Shown here piece after piece: positions 47,832 through 57,454 of a stretch of DNA of 64,000 nt. This stretch comes from Conchocele bisecta (lineage: Eukaryota; Mollusca; Bivalvia; Lucinida; Thyasiridae). The stretch's first letter is position 1; every line of letters starts with the position of its first letter. Position numbers and translations under genes: made by a program. The DNA is taken from NCBI GenBank assembly GCA_029237695.1, contig JAQRGA010000042.1, positions 2,046,001 through 2,110,000 of the forward strand, written 5' to 3'. The notes below the pieces were generated by a model, which saw only the letters and a list, made by a program, of their open reading frames with translations, was not told the origin of the DNA and ran no database searches.

Positions 47832-49733
47832 TTAGTAGGCTCTTTCATCTCTGTTTTCTGCAAAGTTAATGAAAGATTTATTTACTACTATATTGCCTCC
47901 TGATGTTGGATAATTACCTGTAAAATACCAATCGCCTTTATGATTTGGACACGCTTTATGTAAATTTTCTATATTTTGAAAAATAAATTTAACTCTGCTT
48001 TTCATTTCAGGAGGAGAAGCCAATTCTGAAATTTTCTCAGAAATCTGTTCTGCTGTAAATGGTCGATAAATTTCTTTTACATGATTAATCATTTTTTCTG
48101 CCGGAAGAGCTTCATCATTTTTAGCTTTCCAATATATTTCTTTAATAATATTTTCCATCCCTGTATCCTTCAGCAATGCTATGGCTGCTTTAAAGGCAAT
48201 AAAATCACTAAGTTTTGCCATATCAATACCATAACAGTCAGGGTATCTAATTTGGGGTGCGGATGATACAATTACTATTTTAACTGCACCAAGCCTATCT
48301 AAAATTTTTAAAATGCTATTTTTAAGTGTTGTTCCTCTTACTATTGAATCATCAATAGCCACAAGTGTATCAACACCTCTGTTTATAGTTCCATAAGTTA
48401 TATCATATATATGAGCAACAAGATCGCCTCTATGTATATCATCTGTAATAAATGTTCTTAATTTGACATCCTTTACTGCTATCTTTTCAAATCTTGGCTT
48501 TACAGTAAAAAGTTTCTCTATCTCTTCTGAAGATAATTTTCTATTTTTTTCATGAATTATATTTTTAATATTTTCATTACAATAAGCAGAAATAGCACTG
48601 GTCATTCCGTAAAAACAAACCTCTGCAGTATTTGGAATATATGAGAAAACTGTATTTTTAAGATCATATCCAACTTCTTCAAGTACTGCCGGTGTTATTA
48701 ATTCTCCAAGTCTCTTTCTTTCTCTGTAAATATCATGATCAGAGCCTCTCGAGAAATAAATTCTTTCAAATGAACATGCCTTTCGCGGGAGTTTTTTAAT
48801 AAACTGTTTTTCTGTAACCTTTCCATTTTTTTTTATTATTAAAGCATGTGCAGGTTTTAATTCCTGTATAACATCTAATTCTAAATTAAATGCTGTTTGA
48901 ATAGGTGATCTTTCAGAAGCAACTACTACGACTTCATCATCTTTATAATAGTAAGCCGGTCTAATGCCCACAGGATCGCGAAAAACAAATGCATCACCAT
49001 GTCCGATAAGACCTGATATTACATAACCTCCATCCCATTTCCTACATGCCTCTTCTAATATTTTTAGAAGATTAATATTTTTTGCAATGAGCTCTGATAT
49101 TTCCATACCGTAATACCCCTGCGGCAAATATTTTTTTACAAGTTCTTCATTGGCAAGATCAAGAAAGTGTCCTATTTTTTCCAGTACAGTAATAGTATCT
49201 GTTCTATACTCAGTGTGCTGACCAATATTAATTAATACATCAAACAGTTCATGGACATTTGTAAGATTAAAATTACCTGCCAGCAGTAGTGTTTTTGACG
49301 GCCAGTTATTTTCACGTTTTACAGGATGACATGTAGATATTGTATTGATTCCGTAAGTTCCATATCTTAAATGTCCAAGTAATAGCTCTCCACAAAAATT
49401 AATATTATTTTTTAGCCACTTAACATCGTTAAAATGTTCTCCATATTTCTTACGTTTTGAATCTATTTCCTCGGCAATTGAATCAAAAATATCTTTAATA
49501 GGACTGGCAGCAACAGATCTTAACCGTGAAATATATCTCGTTCCAGGCTCTAAATCAAACTTAATAGAGGCAATTCCGGCACCATCCTGACCTCTATTAT
49601 ACTGTTTTTCCATCAATAGACATAATTTATTAATACCGTAAAATGGGGTCTGATATTTTTGAAGATAGTAATCTATAGGCTTTAATAAACGAATTAAAGC
49701 TATTCCGCATTCATGTTTTACAGCATCACTCAT
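47832..49733 (-). CDS. purF: Amidophosphoribosyltransferase (long PurF form)
   Basis: It makes phosphoribosylamine from PRPP and glutamine, the first step of purine synthesis. The nucleophile is Cys9 in HECGIALI, so an eight-residue leader would be removed to free it. Glutaminase motifs include YNRGQDGAGIAS, GHLRYGTYG and RDPVGIRPAYYY. The PRTase site is VDTLVAIDDSIVRGTTLK (about 460). At 633 residues it is longer than the 460-510 residues of E. coli or Bacillus PurF; the additions are in the glutaminase half and C-terminus, as in a long class known from several phyla. Confidence 0.88.
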   Translation of the reverse strand: MSDAVKHECGIALIRLLKPIDYYLQKYQTPFYGINKLCLLMEKQYNRGQDGAGIASIKFDLEPGTRYISRLRSVAASPIKDIFDSIAEEIDSKRKKYGEHFNDVKWLKNNINFCGELLLGHLRYGTYGINTISTCHPVKRENNWPSKTLLLAGNFNLTNVHELFDVLINIGQHTEYRTDTITVLEKIGHFLDLANEELVKKYLPQGYYGMEISELIAKNINLLKILEEACRKWDGGYVISGLIGHGDAFVFRDPVGIRPAYYYKDDEVVVVASERSPIQTAFNLELDVIQELKPAHALIIKKNGKVTEKQFIKKLPRKACSFERIYFSRGSDHDIYRERKRLGELITPAVLEEVGYDLKNTVFSYIPNTAEVCFYGMTSAISAYCNENIKNIIHEKNRKLSSEEIEKLFTVKPRFEKIAVKDVKLRTFITDDIHRGDLVAHIYDITYGTINRGVDTLVAIDDSIVRGTTLKNSILKILDRLGAVKIVIVSSAPQIRYPDCYGIDMAKLSDFIAFKAAIALLKDTGMENIIKEIYWKAKNDEALPAEKMINHVKEIYRPFTAEQISEKISELASPPEMKSRVKFIFQNIENLHKACPNHKGDWYFTGNYPTSGGNIVVNKSFINFAENRDERAY

Positions 49734-49778
49734 AAACTTTAAAAACCTTAAACTTTATAATGTTATAGACTACAATAT

Positions 49779-50156
49779 TTACTTTGTTGATAAATAGTTA
49801 TTGATATGCTCTGCCGTAATTTTACCAGCTTCAAAAGCTCTAACAACCAGTGAAGCACTTGATACAATATCTCCTGTTGCAAATACATTTTCAAGCCCAA
49901 TATTTCCTAATCTATTTACAATTATATTGATCATGCCGTCATGCTCTACTCTCGGCTGTTTTAACATTTTCATTTTATGAGATCCTTTAGATAAAAAAAT
50001 AACATCTACATCAATTGAAAATTCTGTTATCGGTATCTCTTTCATTGAAAAAGGTAATCTTTTTTCAGATAATGTCCATTTAACTTTTACAATATTAATT
50101 TTTATAAATTTACCATCAATACTTTCAAAACTTTTTAACGGCACATTCTCTAAATA
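49779..50156 (-). pseudogene. gltD: C-terminal relic of glutamate synthase small subunit
   Basis: About 120 codons remain of a roughly 480-residue NADPH-linked flavoprotein. FIKINIVKVKWTLSE, MKEIPITEFSIDVDVIFLSKG and the FAD-binding NIGLENVFATGDIVSSASLV followed by AFEAGKITAEHINNYL match the GltD C-terminus. The segment that should hold the two N-terminal 4Fe-4S motifs and the NADPH site is gone. It joins directly to the gltB relic, so one or more deletions removed the gltB end and gltD start. Confidence 0.82.
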
Positions 50157-50745
50157 TTAAATTTAGTGTATCATCCTGAAGACCTTTATTGCCGTATTTT
50201 TTCACTACATCATATGAAAGCATAGTTCCAGCGGTTCTGTCAATATTAAAAATTGAAAATTCTAATGCTACTTTTTCCATGAAAATTATATTATTTTTTA
50301 CGATTTTAAGAATTATATTATCATAACTATTAACAAGTCTATGATCCTATTTATCAATACATCTTACCAGTAAATTATTATCACACATCCACGAGCTGCA
50401 AGAGCCGTTATTGCAAAACCATTTTGATTTTCATTTATAGCAGGCAATATATGCTTAATATCATCTCCCAGCAGTTTAGATGTAAAACGACTACTTCCTG
50501 GCCACATTTTTGTTTATATTACACTTTAATGTATTAATTTCATCATTATTGGCAAAATAACAAAACGGCTGACCTAACGCCCATGCAGGGAAAGTATTTG
50601 TACTATATTTTTAATGTACAATAAAATATGAACTAAGCATAGTTTTATTATTAAGGTCTTTATAAAATTCAAAGAGCTGATGTGCCATCAATAAATCTTT
50701 ATAAATAATACTTCTACCATATAAACTGCAAATATAGAATTCATT
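50157..50745 (-). pseudogene. gltB: Relic of glutamate synthase large subunit
   Basis: Fragments of a 1500-residue gene are readable in order. Near the upstream end (50450-50745) the glutaminase domain reads GRSIIYKDLLMAHQLFEFY, KYSTNTFPAWALGQPF and NNDEINTLKCNIN, with TAA and TAG codons and a shift. Near 50160-50280 the GXGXG domain reads FNIDRTAGTMLSYDVVKKYG and GLQDDTLNLIF. About a thousand codons between them are missing. GOGAT returns glutamate from glutamine and 2-oxoglutarate; it is not functional here. The intact glutamine synthetase gene lies immediately upstream. Confidence 0.85.
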
Positions 50746-50908
50746 TTATTATGCTGCTCTTATTTTTTTCTTCCTTAATAATTTTATTTCACCACCTTTT
50801 ATTAATATCCTGTTTATTAAACCATAAAAAATCAAATAATTTTTATATAGATTATGGCCAGAGTGAGATGTGACTATAATTTTTTTAATTATTTATATCC
50901 CAATTTAT

Positions 50909-53056
50909 TTAGGAAATAAATAACATTTCTGAATATTTTGGCAATGGCCATATATCATCATCTACTTCTCTTTCAAGCTCATCAATAGTAATTCTCAAGC
51001 TGGATAAAGCTTTTATTTTTTCAAACTCTATCGCTTCAGCATTAATTTTAGTTATTAAAAGATTAACCTGTTCGGATGCTTTATCAATTAATACACCTAT
51101 TTTTTCAATTTCTTTGACAAATGTTTTTTCTCCAGCTGATATATTAGAATTTCTTAAACTAATAAGACTTTTCGTTAAAACACCCTGATATCGCATACAG
51201 GCTGGAATAATTATTCTTTTAGCAAGAGATAAACCTACATGTGATTCAATAGCTGTTATTATTTCATAATTTTCAATATATACATCATGTCTTGCCATTA
51301 ATTCTTTCTCAGACATAATATGCTGACTTGAAAATAAACTAAAACTTTTTTTTGTAATGAATGCACTCAATGCCTCAGGCACATCACTTATATTAGGAAG
51401 TCCGCGTCTAGCAGCTTCTTCAACCCATTCATTAGAATAATTATCACCGTTAAAAACTATTTTTTTATGTTTTTTTATAATATTTTGAAGAATTTCCTGC
51501 AATTTTTCATTAAACCGATCACTGCCTTTCACTTTTTCCAGTTCAGGTGATATTTCACTAAATGCCTCGGCAATGATTGCATTCATCACAATATTAGGAT
51601 CTGCACAGTTCTGACTTGATCCTACAGCTCTGAATTCAAATTTATTACCTGTAAAAGCAAATGGACTTGTTCTATTCCTATCTGTAACATCTTTAGGAAG
51701 GTCAGGCAGAGTATCAACACCTATTAGCATGCTTCCACCCTGTTTTGCAGATTTTGCACCGCCAAGCTCTATCTGATTAATAATATCGTTCAGCTGCTCA
51801 CCGAGAAATATTGATATAATAGCAGGAGGAGCTTCATCACCACCCAAACGATGTGAATTACCTGCTCCTGATATTGAAGCCAACATTAAATCTGCATGTC
51901 TGTCAACTGCCTTAAGAATAGCACAAATTACAGTTAAAAATATTGCATTTTCATGTGGATTGCGCCCAGGGTTCAATAAGTTTACTCCATCTGCACAGAT
52001 TGACCAGTTATTATGTTTACCTGATCCATTAATTCCTGCAAAAGGTTTCTCATGCATTAGGCAGACAAAATTATGTTTTTCTGCTACATCCTTTAGAATT
52101 TCCATAATAATCATATTATGGTCGACAGCCAAATTCAGTTCTTCAAATTGAGATGCCAGTTCAAACTGAGAAGGTGCTACTTCATTATGTCTTGTTTTAG
52201 CAGGTATTCCAAGTTTCCATAATCTGTTATCGACTTCTGACATGAATGCTAAAACTCTTGGTTTTATAGCTCCAAAATAATGGTCATCCAACTGCTGATG
52301 TTTTGGTGGTATACGTCCAAACAGAGTACGTCCGCATTGATATAAATCTTTACGTGTATGATAAAATTCTTTATCAATTAAAAAATATTCCTGTTCAGCA
52401 CCTAAATTAATATTAACCCGATCTGTTACATCAGTTCCAAAACATTTCAATAAACGCTCTGCTTCAATTGAAATTGCCTGCATGGATTTCAAAAGCGGAG
52501 TTTTTTTATCCAGTGAATCACCAGTGTATGAATTAAATGCTGTCGGTATACATAGTGTTGCACCATTTTTACCTCTTTTAATAAAAGCAGGACTGGTAGG
52601 ATCCCAAACAGTATATCCCCTTGCCTCAAAAGTAGCCCTAATACCACCAGAAGGAAAGCTTGATGCGTCAGACTCACCTTTTATAAGAGTCTTACCTGAA
52701 AAATTAAGAACAACACCTCCGTCAATATCAGGTTCAATAAATGAATCATGTTTCTCCGCAGTTGAACCTGTCAACGGCTGAAACCAGTGAGTGTAATGTG
52801 TTGCACCTTTTATAGTAGCCCAACTTTTCATAGCATTAGCTACTTCATCCGCAATATCTGCCTTTAAAGATTCACCCTTTCTAATCGTTGCTGAAAGGCT
52901 TTTATAAGCTTCTTTAGAAAGAAAATCTTTCATTGTTTTTATATTAAATACATCTTCACCGTAAATGTCAGAAATATTTCTTGAGAGATCATCAATTTTA
53001 GTAGATTTACGAGAAACAATATTCGATATAGCTTTTTTCCTAAGATTTATAGACAT
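50909..53056 (-). CDS. glnN: Glutamine synthetase type III
   Basis: It makes glutamine from glutamate, ammonia and ATP. At 715 residues it is a GSIII, with the long C-terminal extension. Family blocks include GGVVLNFSGKTLIKGESDASS near 120, the ATP/metal site GAEQEYFLID, the ammonium/glutamate region GINGSGKHNNWS and FEFRAVGSSQNCADPN. The frame is intact. It is flanked by the ruined gltB/gltD downstream and the ruined NifA-like regulator upstream. A 26-bp perfect palindrome lies 235 bases before the start. Confidence 0.95.
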   Translation of the reverse strand: MSINLRKKAISNIVSRKSTKIDDLSRNISDIYGEDVFNIKTMKDFLSKEAYKSLSATIRKGESLKADIADEVANAMKSWATIKGATHYTHWFQPLTGSTAEKHDSFIEPDIDGGVVLNFSGKTLIKGESDASSFPSGGIRATFEARGYTVWDPTSPAFIKRGKNGATLCIPTAFNSYTGDSLDKKTPLLKSMQAISIEAERLLKCFGTDVTDRVNINLGAEQEYFLIDKEFYHTRKDLYQCGRTLFGRIPPKHQQLDDHYFGAIKPRVLAFMSEVDNRLWKLGIPAKTRHNEVAPSQFELASQFEELNLAVDHNMIIMEILKDVAEKHNFVCLMHEKPFAGINGSGKHNNWSICADGVNLLNPGRNPHENAIFLTVICAILKAVDRHADLMLASISGAGNSHRLGGDEAPPAIISIFLGEQLNDIINQIELGGAKSAKQGGSMLIGVDTLPDLPKDVTDRNRTSPFAFTGNKFEFRAVGSSQNCADPNIVMNAIIAEAFSEISPELEKVKGSDRFNEKLQEILQNIIKKHKKIVFNGDNYSNEWVEEAARRGLPNISDVPEALSAFITKKSFSLFSSQHIMSEKELMARHDVYIENYEIITAIESHVGLSLAKRIIIPACMRYQGVLTKSLISLRNSNISAGEKTFVKEIEKIGVLIDKASEQVNLLITKINAEAIEFEKIKALSSLRITIDELEREVDDDIWPLPKYSEMLFIS

Positions 53057-53290
53057 TCTCTTTAATTAACCTCAATTTCAGTTTTCAGTTTAACAAAAAT
53101 AATTTTACCAGCTTTTATCTAGCAACTACCATGCCAATATTTAAATACACTCAAATTATACTTTTATTTTAATCTTGGAATCTCGAACAAAAAATAACCA
53201 AGTTACTATTTATTACCAGCCTAAACTTTAAAATTTTACCTGCAAATTTTCAGCTGTTAAATTTATTTAATGCAGCCTTTACTCCTATTC

Positions 53291-53316
53291 ATATTATTAC
53301 AAAATTGTAATAATAT
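53291..53316. promoter_or_regulatory. 26-bp perfect palindrome upstream of glnN
   Basis: ATATTATTACAA, then AA, then TTGTAATAATAT: two perfect 12-base arms. It lies between the NifA-like relic and glnN. It could be an operator, or an AT-rich terminator of the upstream relic. No adjacent gene would encode its regulator. Confidence 0.45.
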
Positions 53317-53327
53317 AATAAAATTTT

Positions 53328-54092
53328 CTATATCTGCTTAAAATATAATCTGTTATACTTTTCTAAAAAATAATCAGGTAAAAGTATAATATCCGTTTTT
53401 CTTTCCGTTAAAGACGGCATATGTATTGCTTTAGCTATAAGCTCTTTACCTGTACTGGAATCACCTCTGATTAAAATCGTATAAAGACTTGAAGCAACCT
53501 GACCAATCATTCCATATACAGCTTTCATACTATTACAGTTGCCTATAATATTTTTAAGCTTAAAATAATTTTCAAGTTCATTTTTCAATCTAAGATTCTC
53601 AGCACACAATGTTGATTTTTTTTCAAGTTCATTTCTAAGTAGGACAACACCGTCAGCAAGAAGATTTCCAATAATTTCAAGTAGCTGTTGTGTGTGAAGT
53701 AGATTCAAATTTAAACTAGGTGGGCAGTCAATACTGAGAGTGCCAATAACTTCTTCTTCGTATATAATAGGCACGCATATAAAAGAGCTTTTATCAAAAT
53801 ATTTAACTTTTATTCTATTTAAAAAGGACACATCTTTAGTAATATCAGCTATCACAATAGTTTTTCCTGTAAGACCTTCACCTAAATGATACTGTCCTCT
53901 GCTATGCTCTTTTTCAGTAACTCCTTTAAAGGCTTCAATTACTGTAAATGCAGCTCTTTCAAGCCCCATATCTTCCTGTAAAACGTCCAAAATAACCTGC
54001 AGTAATGAATTAATATTCTCTTTATGTACAATAATTGCATGACTTACATCGGATATTATTTTTAGCTTTGTGCTTTCTATATCTTTGCTCAT
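53328..54092 (-). pseudogene. NifA-like sigma-54 activator with the ATPase core deleted
   Basis: The first 165 residues form an intact GAF domain (FICVPIIYEEEVIGTLSID). A linker then leads to the start of the AAA+ domain, where Walker A reads RGDSSTGKELIAKAIH instead of GESGTGKE. The next residues jump to PSLTERKTDIILLPDYFLEKYN, which belongs near sensor II. About 130 residues with GAFTGA and Walker B are missing in frame. The protein ends soon after, without the DNA-binding helix-turn-helix. It cannot activate sigma-54 promoters. Its position beside glnN and gltB/gltD suggests it once controlled nitrogen genes. Confidence 0.85.
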
Positions 54093-54191
54093 ACTTTAAT
54101 AAAAATTACAAATATGTTATAATAATGTATCAAAGTATAATATATTATTATAAATTTAATGAATATCCAATATATATGCAGGAAAAAGATA

Positions 54192-54459
54192 ATGAAATTA
54201 AATAATTATATAATACATGTTCTTAATATTTTAGCAGAAGTTCCAATTGCTGCAGATAAAGTACTGTTACTTTCTAATTCAGGCGAATTCTGAAGCTCTT
54301 GTCAAAAATAAATATTTTACCATTACAGAAAGTACAAATATTACCCGCTTTAAAAAAGTTGCCGACTCAATAATAGATTTTTTTAGAGTTTATATTATCA
54401 ACTGCTTAAACTGTATTTTTTATAAAAAATTAAAAGAAAGATTAGTGAAGGAATTATAA
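54192..54459 (+). pseudogene. Frameshifted small gene of unknown function
   Basis: An ATG at 54192 has a good AGGA site. The frame runs 33 codons (MKLNNYIIHVLNILAEVPIA...) to TGA at 54291. The adjoining frame continues as ANSEALVKNKYFTITESTNI to 54459, so the two parts look like one gene of about 87 codons with one shift near 54288. I do not recognise it. Its last bases overlap the convergent membrane-protein gene. Confidence 0.4.
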
Positions 54460-54769
54460 TTACTGGCGAGAATAATATTGAAAATAGAAGCCAAATTGAA
54501 AGATCAATTTTGATAAATATTCTTAATATTAATGTCAATATAATTGATATTATTAATGATAAAATAATGATTCCCCACATAAGTTCATACATCCCGATAT
54601 ATAAAAGAAATATTGTAAGAATGAGCTCAATAAGCGAGTAACAAATCAGATAAAATTTTGATAAAATTTTGATTTTATTATTGTTAGTTGCTGTAAAAAT
54701 AAATGAAGCAAACAGCAACACAAAAAACACATAGAAACCAAAATGCAAAAATAGAACAAAATAAATCAC
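54398..54769 (-). CDS. Small integral membrane protein, unknown
   Basis: A 123-residue protein with four hydrophobic helices and almost no polar loops; I do not recognise it. The start is GTG at 54769 with AAGGAA six bases before it, which supports it as a real gene. Its C-terminus (YKKYSLSS) overlaps the end of the convergent small gene by about 60 bases. It lies downstream of fabZ in the same direction, about 100 bases away. Low complexity in Ile, Leu and Phe is partly the result of base composition. Confidence 0.5.
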   Translation of the reverse strand: MIYFVLFLHFGFYVFFVLLFASFIFTATNNNKIKILSKFYLICYSLIELILTIFLLYIGMYELMWGIIILSLIISIILTLILRIFIKIDLSIWLLFSILFSPVIIIPSLIFLLIFYKKYSLSS

Positions 54770-54871
54770 AAAAAATTCCTTCTAAAAATATACGATTCAA
54801 TCAGTTGGTTATGAAAAACCTTTACAGAATTTTCTACAGAGGTAATTAATTTCAAACTTTATCTAAAATAA

Positions 54872-55792
54872 TCAGGCATCAACAACAGCAAACGTAATTT
54901 CACCATAAGAAACTTTTTTAGAATCAACATATACTTCACCAGCTCCACGCCCGAATTTAGACTTAGTTTTAGGAAGCTCCAACTCGATACGCAATTGATC
55001 ACCCGGATGTACAGGATGATAAAATTCAGCTTTATTAATTGTCATAAACAGAGCAATTTTCCCTTTATTTTCTGGTTTAGAAAGTGTACTTGCACAACCT
55101 GCCTGAGCAATAATTTCACATTGAATAGCACCTGAAAGAACTGAAAAACCTGATGAATATCCATGCATAATAGGTTCATTATAAGTAACATTTTTAATTG
55201 CTGTAATATGTGAACCTTCTTCTTTTGCAATATAATCAATAAAGAGGAAAGGATATCTATGCGGAATAAATGATTTAATTTTGCCAACATCCATATGAAT
55301 ATCTTCTGTTCTGTCATAAGAAGTAAAGAGTTTTGGTTTTTTAACATCATAAACCATTGGTCTTATAGATATAACCATCTCAATCTGAGAGCATACACCT
55401 AAATTATTTTTATTTACAGCCTTAACAACAGCTTCATCTCCATTGATACTGATAATATCCAATTCAATTAAAAGCCTGTCGCCAGGATAATTTGGTTTTC
55501 TAAATTTAGCGGCTTTCATAGATTTAATATAAATGTCAAATCTGTTTTCAGGGTCTAATCTTTCTCTAAGTACTACCACAGCAACCTGAAATGTTGCTTC
55601 AATTTGTAAAACTCCGGGCATTATTGGATGATTAGGAAAATGACCTATGAAATAATTTTCAGTCGCTGTAATATTTTTTAGTCCAAAGTATTTAGTATCT
55701 GATTCATACCACATCCTATCAATCAACAACATTGGATAATTATATGGAAGCAGTTCTTTAATTTTTGTAAGTGATAAAATTTTCAAAGACAT
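54872..55792 (-). CDS. fabZ: Two-domain FabZ-like 3-hydroxyacyl-ACP dehydratase
   Basis: A 306-residue tandem hot-dog protein that dehydrates 3-hydroxyacyl-ACP in fatty acid synthesis. The first domain has the full active site: FIGHFPNHPIMPGVLQIEA (His near 51, Glu near 66). The second domain (about 160-306) has SFIPHRYPFLFIDY at its start, but the GHFPxxPxMPG part reads NEPIMHGYSSGFSVLSGAI, so the catalytic His is missing. It is therefore probably structural. This fused form occurs in PVC-type bacteria. RNA upstream of the ATG contains AAGGATA. Confidence 0.88.
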   Translation of the reverse strand: MSLKILSLTKIKELLPYNYPMLLIDRMWYESDTKYFGLKNITATENYFIGHFPNHPIMPGVLQIEATFQVAVVVLRERLDPENRFDIYIKSMKAAKFRKPNYPGDRLLIELDIISINGDEAVVKAVNKNNLGVCSQIEMVISIRPMVYDVKKPKLFTSYDRTEDIHMDVGKIKSFIPHRYPFLFIDYIAKEEGSHITAIKNVTYNEPIMHGYSSGFSVLSGAIQCEIIAQAGCASTLSKPENKGKIALFMTINKAEFYHPVHPGDQLRIELELPKTKSKFGRGAGEVYVDSKKVSYGEITFAVVDA

Positions 55793-55985
55793 TATAGTAT
55801 CCTTTATTTAATAATATAAAAACAAACAACTTAATATATAGGAATGTATATAAATAACAATAATTTGCTAAGCTCTATTAAAAGATAGCTATTTATTAAA
55901 AAAACGTCTCGATTTTATTATATACTAAAGCCGAATTATTTTTAGGAAGATATTGATTAATTTATGATATCAGTTGATATACAAC

Positions 55986-56153
55986 ATGAGCAAATGTAAA
56001 AATTTTCTATCAGAAACTGAAAAATTAAATTTTATTTCTCTCCAGTATCAGGATAATTTATCTAGATATGCCAATCGCATAAAAGTAGTATTATGCCTAG
56101 AGCAAAGTTTAAATTTCAAACAAATTTCAGATTTACTATTCCTAAATAATTAA
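55986..56153 (+). mobile_element. N-terminal relic of an IS630-type transposase
   Basis: A 55-codon frame reads KNFLSETEKLNFISLQYQDN, RYANRIKVVLCLEQSLNFKQ and ISDLLFLN before a stop. It matches the helix-turn-helix start of IS630-family proteins (LxxEExxxLxxLxxxxxDxRxADRIKAVLLLxEGxxxxEIAxLLxLxExT). Beyond the stop, IIQNCISRY continues the family pattern. The catalytic DDE part is absent. The rest of the 506-bp gap shows nothing. Confidence 0.6.
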
Positions 56154-56298
56154 ATAATTCAGAATTGCATAAGTAGATATTAATCAAGATGATTAATATC
56201 CTAAAACAAATTTGTTAAAGGTATAAATTCTTCTATTAAAATGAAAAATTACTCATTTAGAGTATATATAATAATTCTAATTTACAGGTAAATAATTT

Positions 56299-57273
56299 AT
56301 GAAAAATAAAGTAATTATTATAACTGGCCCTACAGCCACAGGAAAAACATCTTTAGGAATTTCAATAGCACGAAATTTCAACGGCGAAATAATAAGTGCT
56401 GATTCAAGACAGGTCTATAAAGGTTTAGATATTGGTACTGGTAAGGATCTAGTTGAGTACAGTAACGGAGGTTCAATTGTACCCTATCATCTAATTAATA
56501 TAGTTTCTCCAATGGAGGAATATAACCTTAAAGAATTTTATATTGATGCTAATGAAAAAATAATAGAGATCATTAATAAAAAAAAGCAACCTATAATAGT
56601 TGGCGGCACTGCTCTTTACATCGATTCTCTCATTTCTTCATATAAATTCCCAATAGCTCCACCAAATCAAATCTTAAGAGAAAATATTAAAGATACATCT
56701 TCAAAAGAAATTGCCGACTACTTAAAAAAGAATTATCCAAAAGAATATACAAAAATTGATCTTAAAAAGAGTAAACCAAGATTGACAAGAGCACTCGAAA
56801 AAGTACTAAGCAACCCGGGTAAAACAACAGATGCCGTTTATGAAGAAAATGATTATCTTATTATCGGAACTTATTTTCCAAGACTTGAAGTACATGCAAG
56901 AATAGAAAAAAGACTTGATCAAAGACTCTCAGAAGGAATGATTAACGAAATAAAAAACTTACATGACAATGGAGTCACATGGGAACGTTTAGATCGTTTT
57001 GGGCTTGAATACAGATATATAAGTCTCTATTTACAAAATAAAATCAGCTATGATGAAATGAGATCAACACTTTTTGCAAGAATAAGACGACTGGCACGTA
57101 GGCAAGATATATGGTTCAGAAAAATAGAAATAGCCGGACATAAAATTCATTGGCTAAAAGAAGGAAATTCCAAACAGGCTTTCTTATTAGTTGAAAAAAT
57201 TTTGAATAATGAAACACAACCAGAACCTGAGATTAAATTAAGCAATATATATTATGGAAAAAAAACACAATAA
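56299..57273 (+). CDS. miaA: tRNA dimethylallyltransferase
   Basis: It adds a dimethylallyl group to A37 of tRNAs reading UNN codons. The P-loop is GPTATGKTSLG (residues 9-19), followed by ISADSRQVYKGLDIGTGK. The catalytic region and the helical swinging domain are present, and RLARRQDIWFRK near 270 is classical. The length of 324 is normal. AGGTAA before the ATG is the ribosome binding site. tRNA-Glu follows on the same strand after 57 bases. Confidence 0.95.
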   Translation: MKNKVIIITGPTATGKTSLGISIARNFNGEIISADSRQVYKGLDIGTGKDLVEYSNGGSIVPYHLINIVSPMEEYNLKEFYIDANEKIIEIINKKKQPIIVGGTALYIDSLISSYKFPIAPPNQILRENIKDTSSKEIADYLKKNYPKEYTKIDLKKSKPRLTRALEKVLSNPGKTTDAVYEENDYLIIGTYFPRLEVHARIEKRLDQRLSEGMINEIKNLHDNGVTWERLDRFGLEYRYISLYLQNKISYDEMRSTLFARIRRLARRQDIWFRKIEIAGHKIHWLKEGNSKQAFLLVEKILNNETQPEPEIKLSNIYYGKKTQ

Positions 57274-57330
57274 AATAAGAAATTATTTGACATCATAGAA
57301 AATTATAGTAAGTTTTATATCTCTTCTGAC

Positions 57331-57349
57331 GTCCCCATCGTCTAGAGGC

Positions 57350-57389
<40 letters not shown>

Positions 57390-57406
57390 ACCCCTTGGGG
57401 ATGCCA
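57331..57406 (+). tRNA. tRNA-Glu (anticodon TTC), CCA encoded
   Basis: A 76-base cloverleaf. The acceptor stem GTCCCCA pairs with TGGGGAT (one wobble pair), the anticodon stem CCGGG/CCCGG holds loop TTTTCAT with anticodon TTC, and the T-arm is GGGGTTCGAAACCCC. The CCA end is encoded. A perfect TTGACA at 57287-57292 lies upstream, but without a good -10 at the normal spacing. A T-run follows and could terminate it. Confidence 0.97.
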
Positions 57407-57454
57407 TTTTTTTATTTCATATCTTAAAATTCAATATTTTGATTTTTCTTCTTC

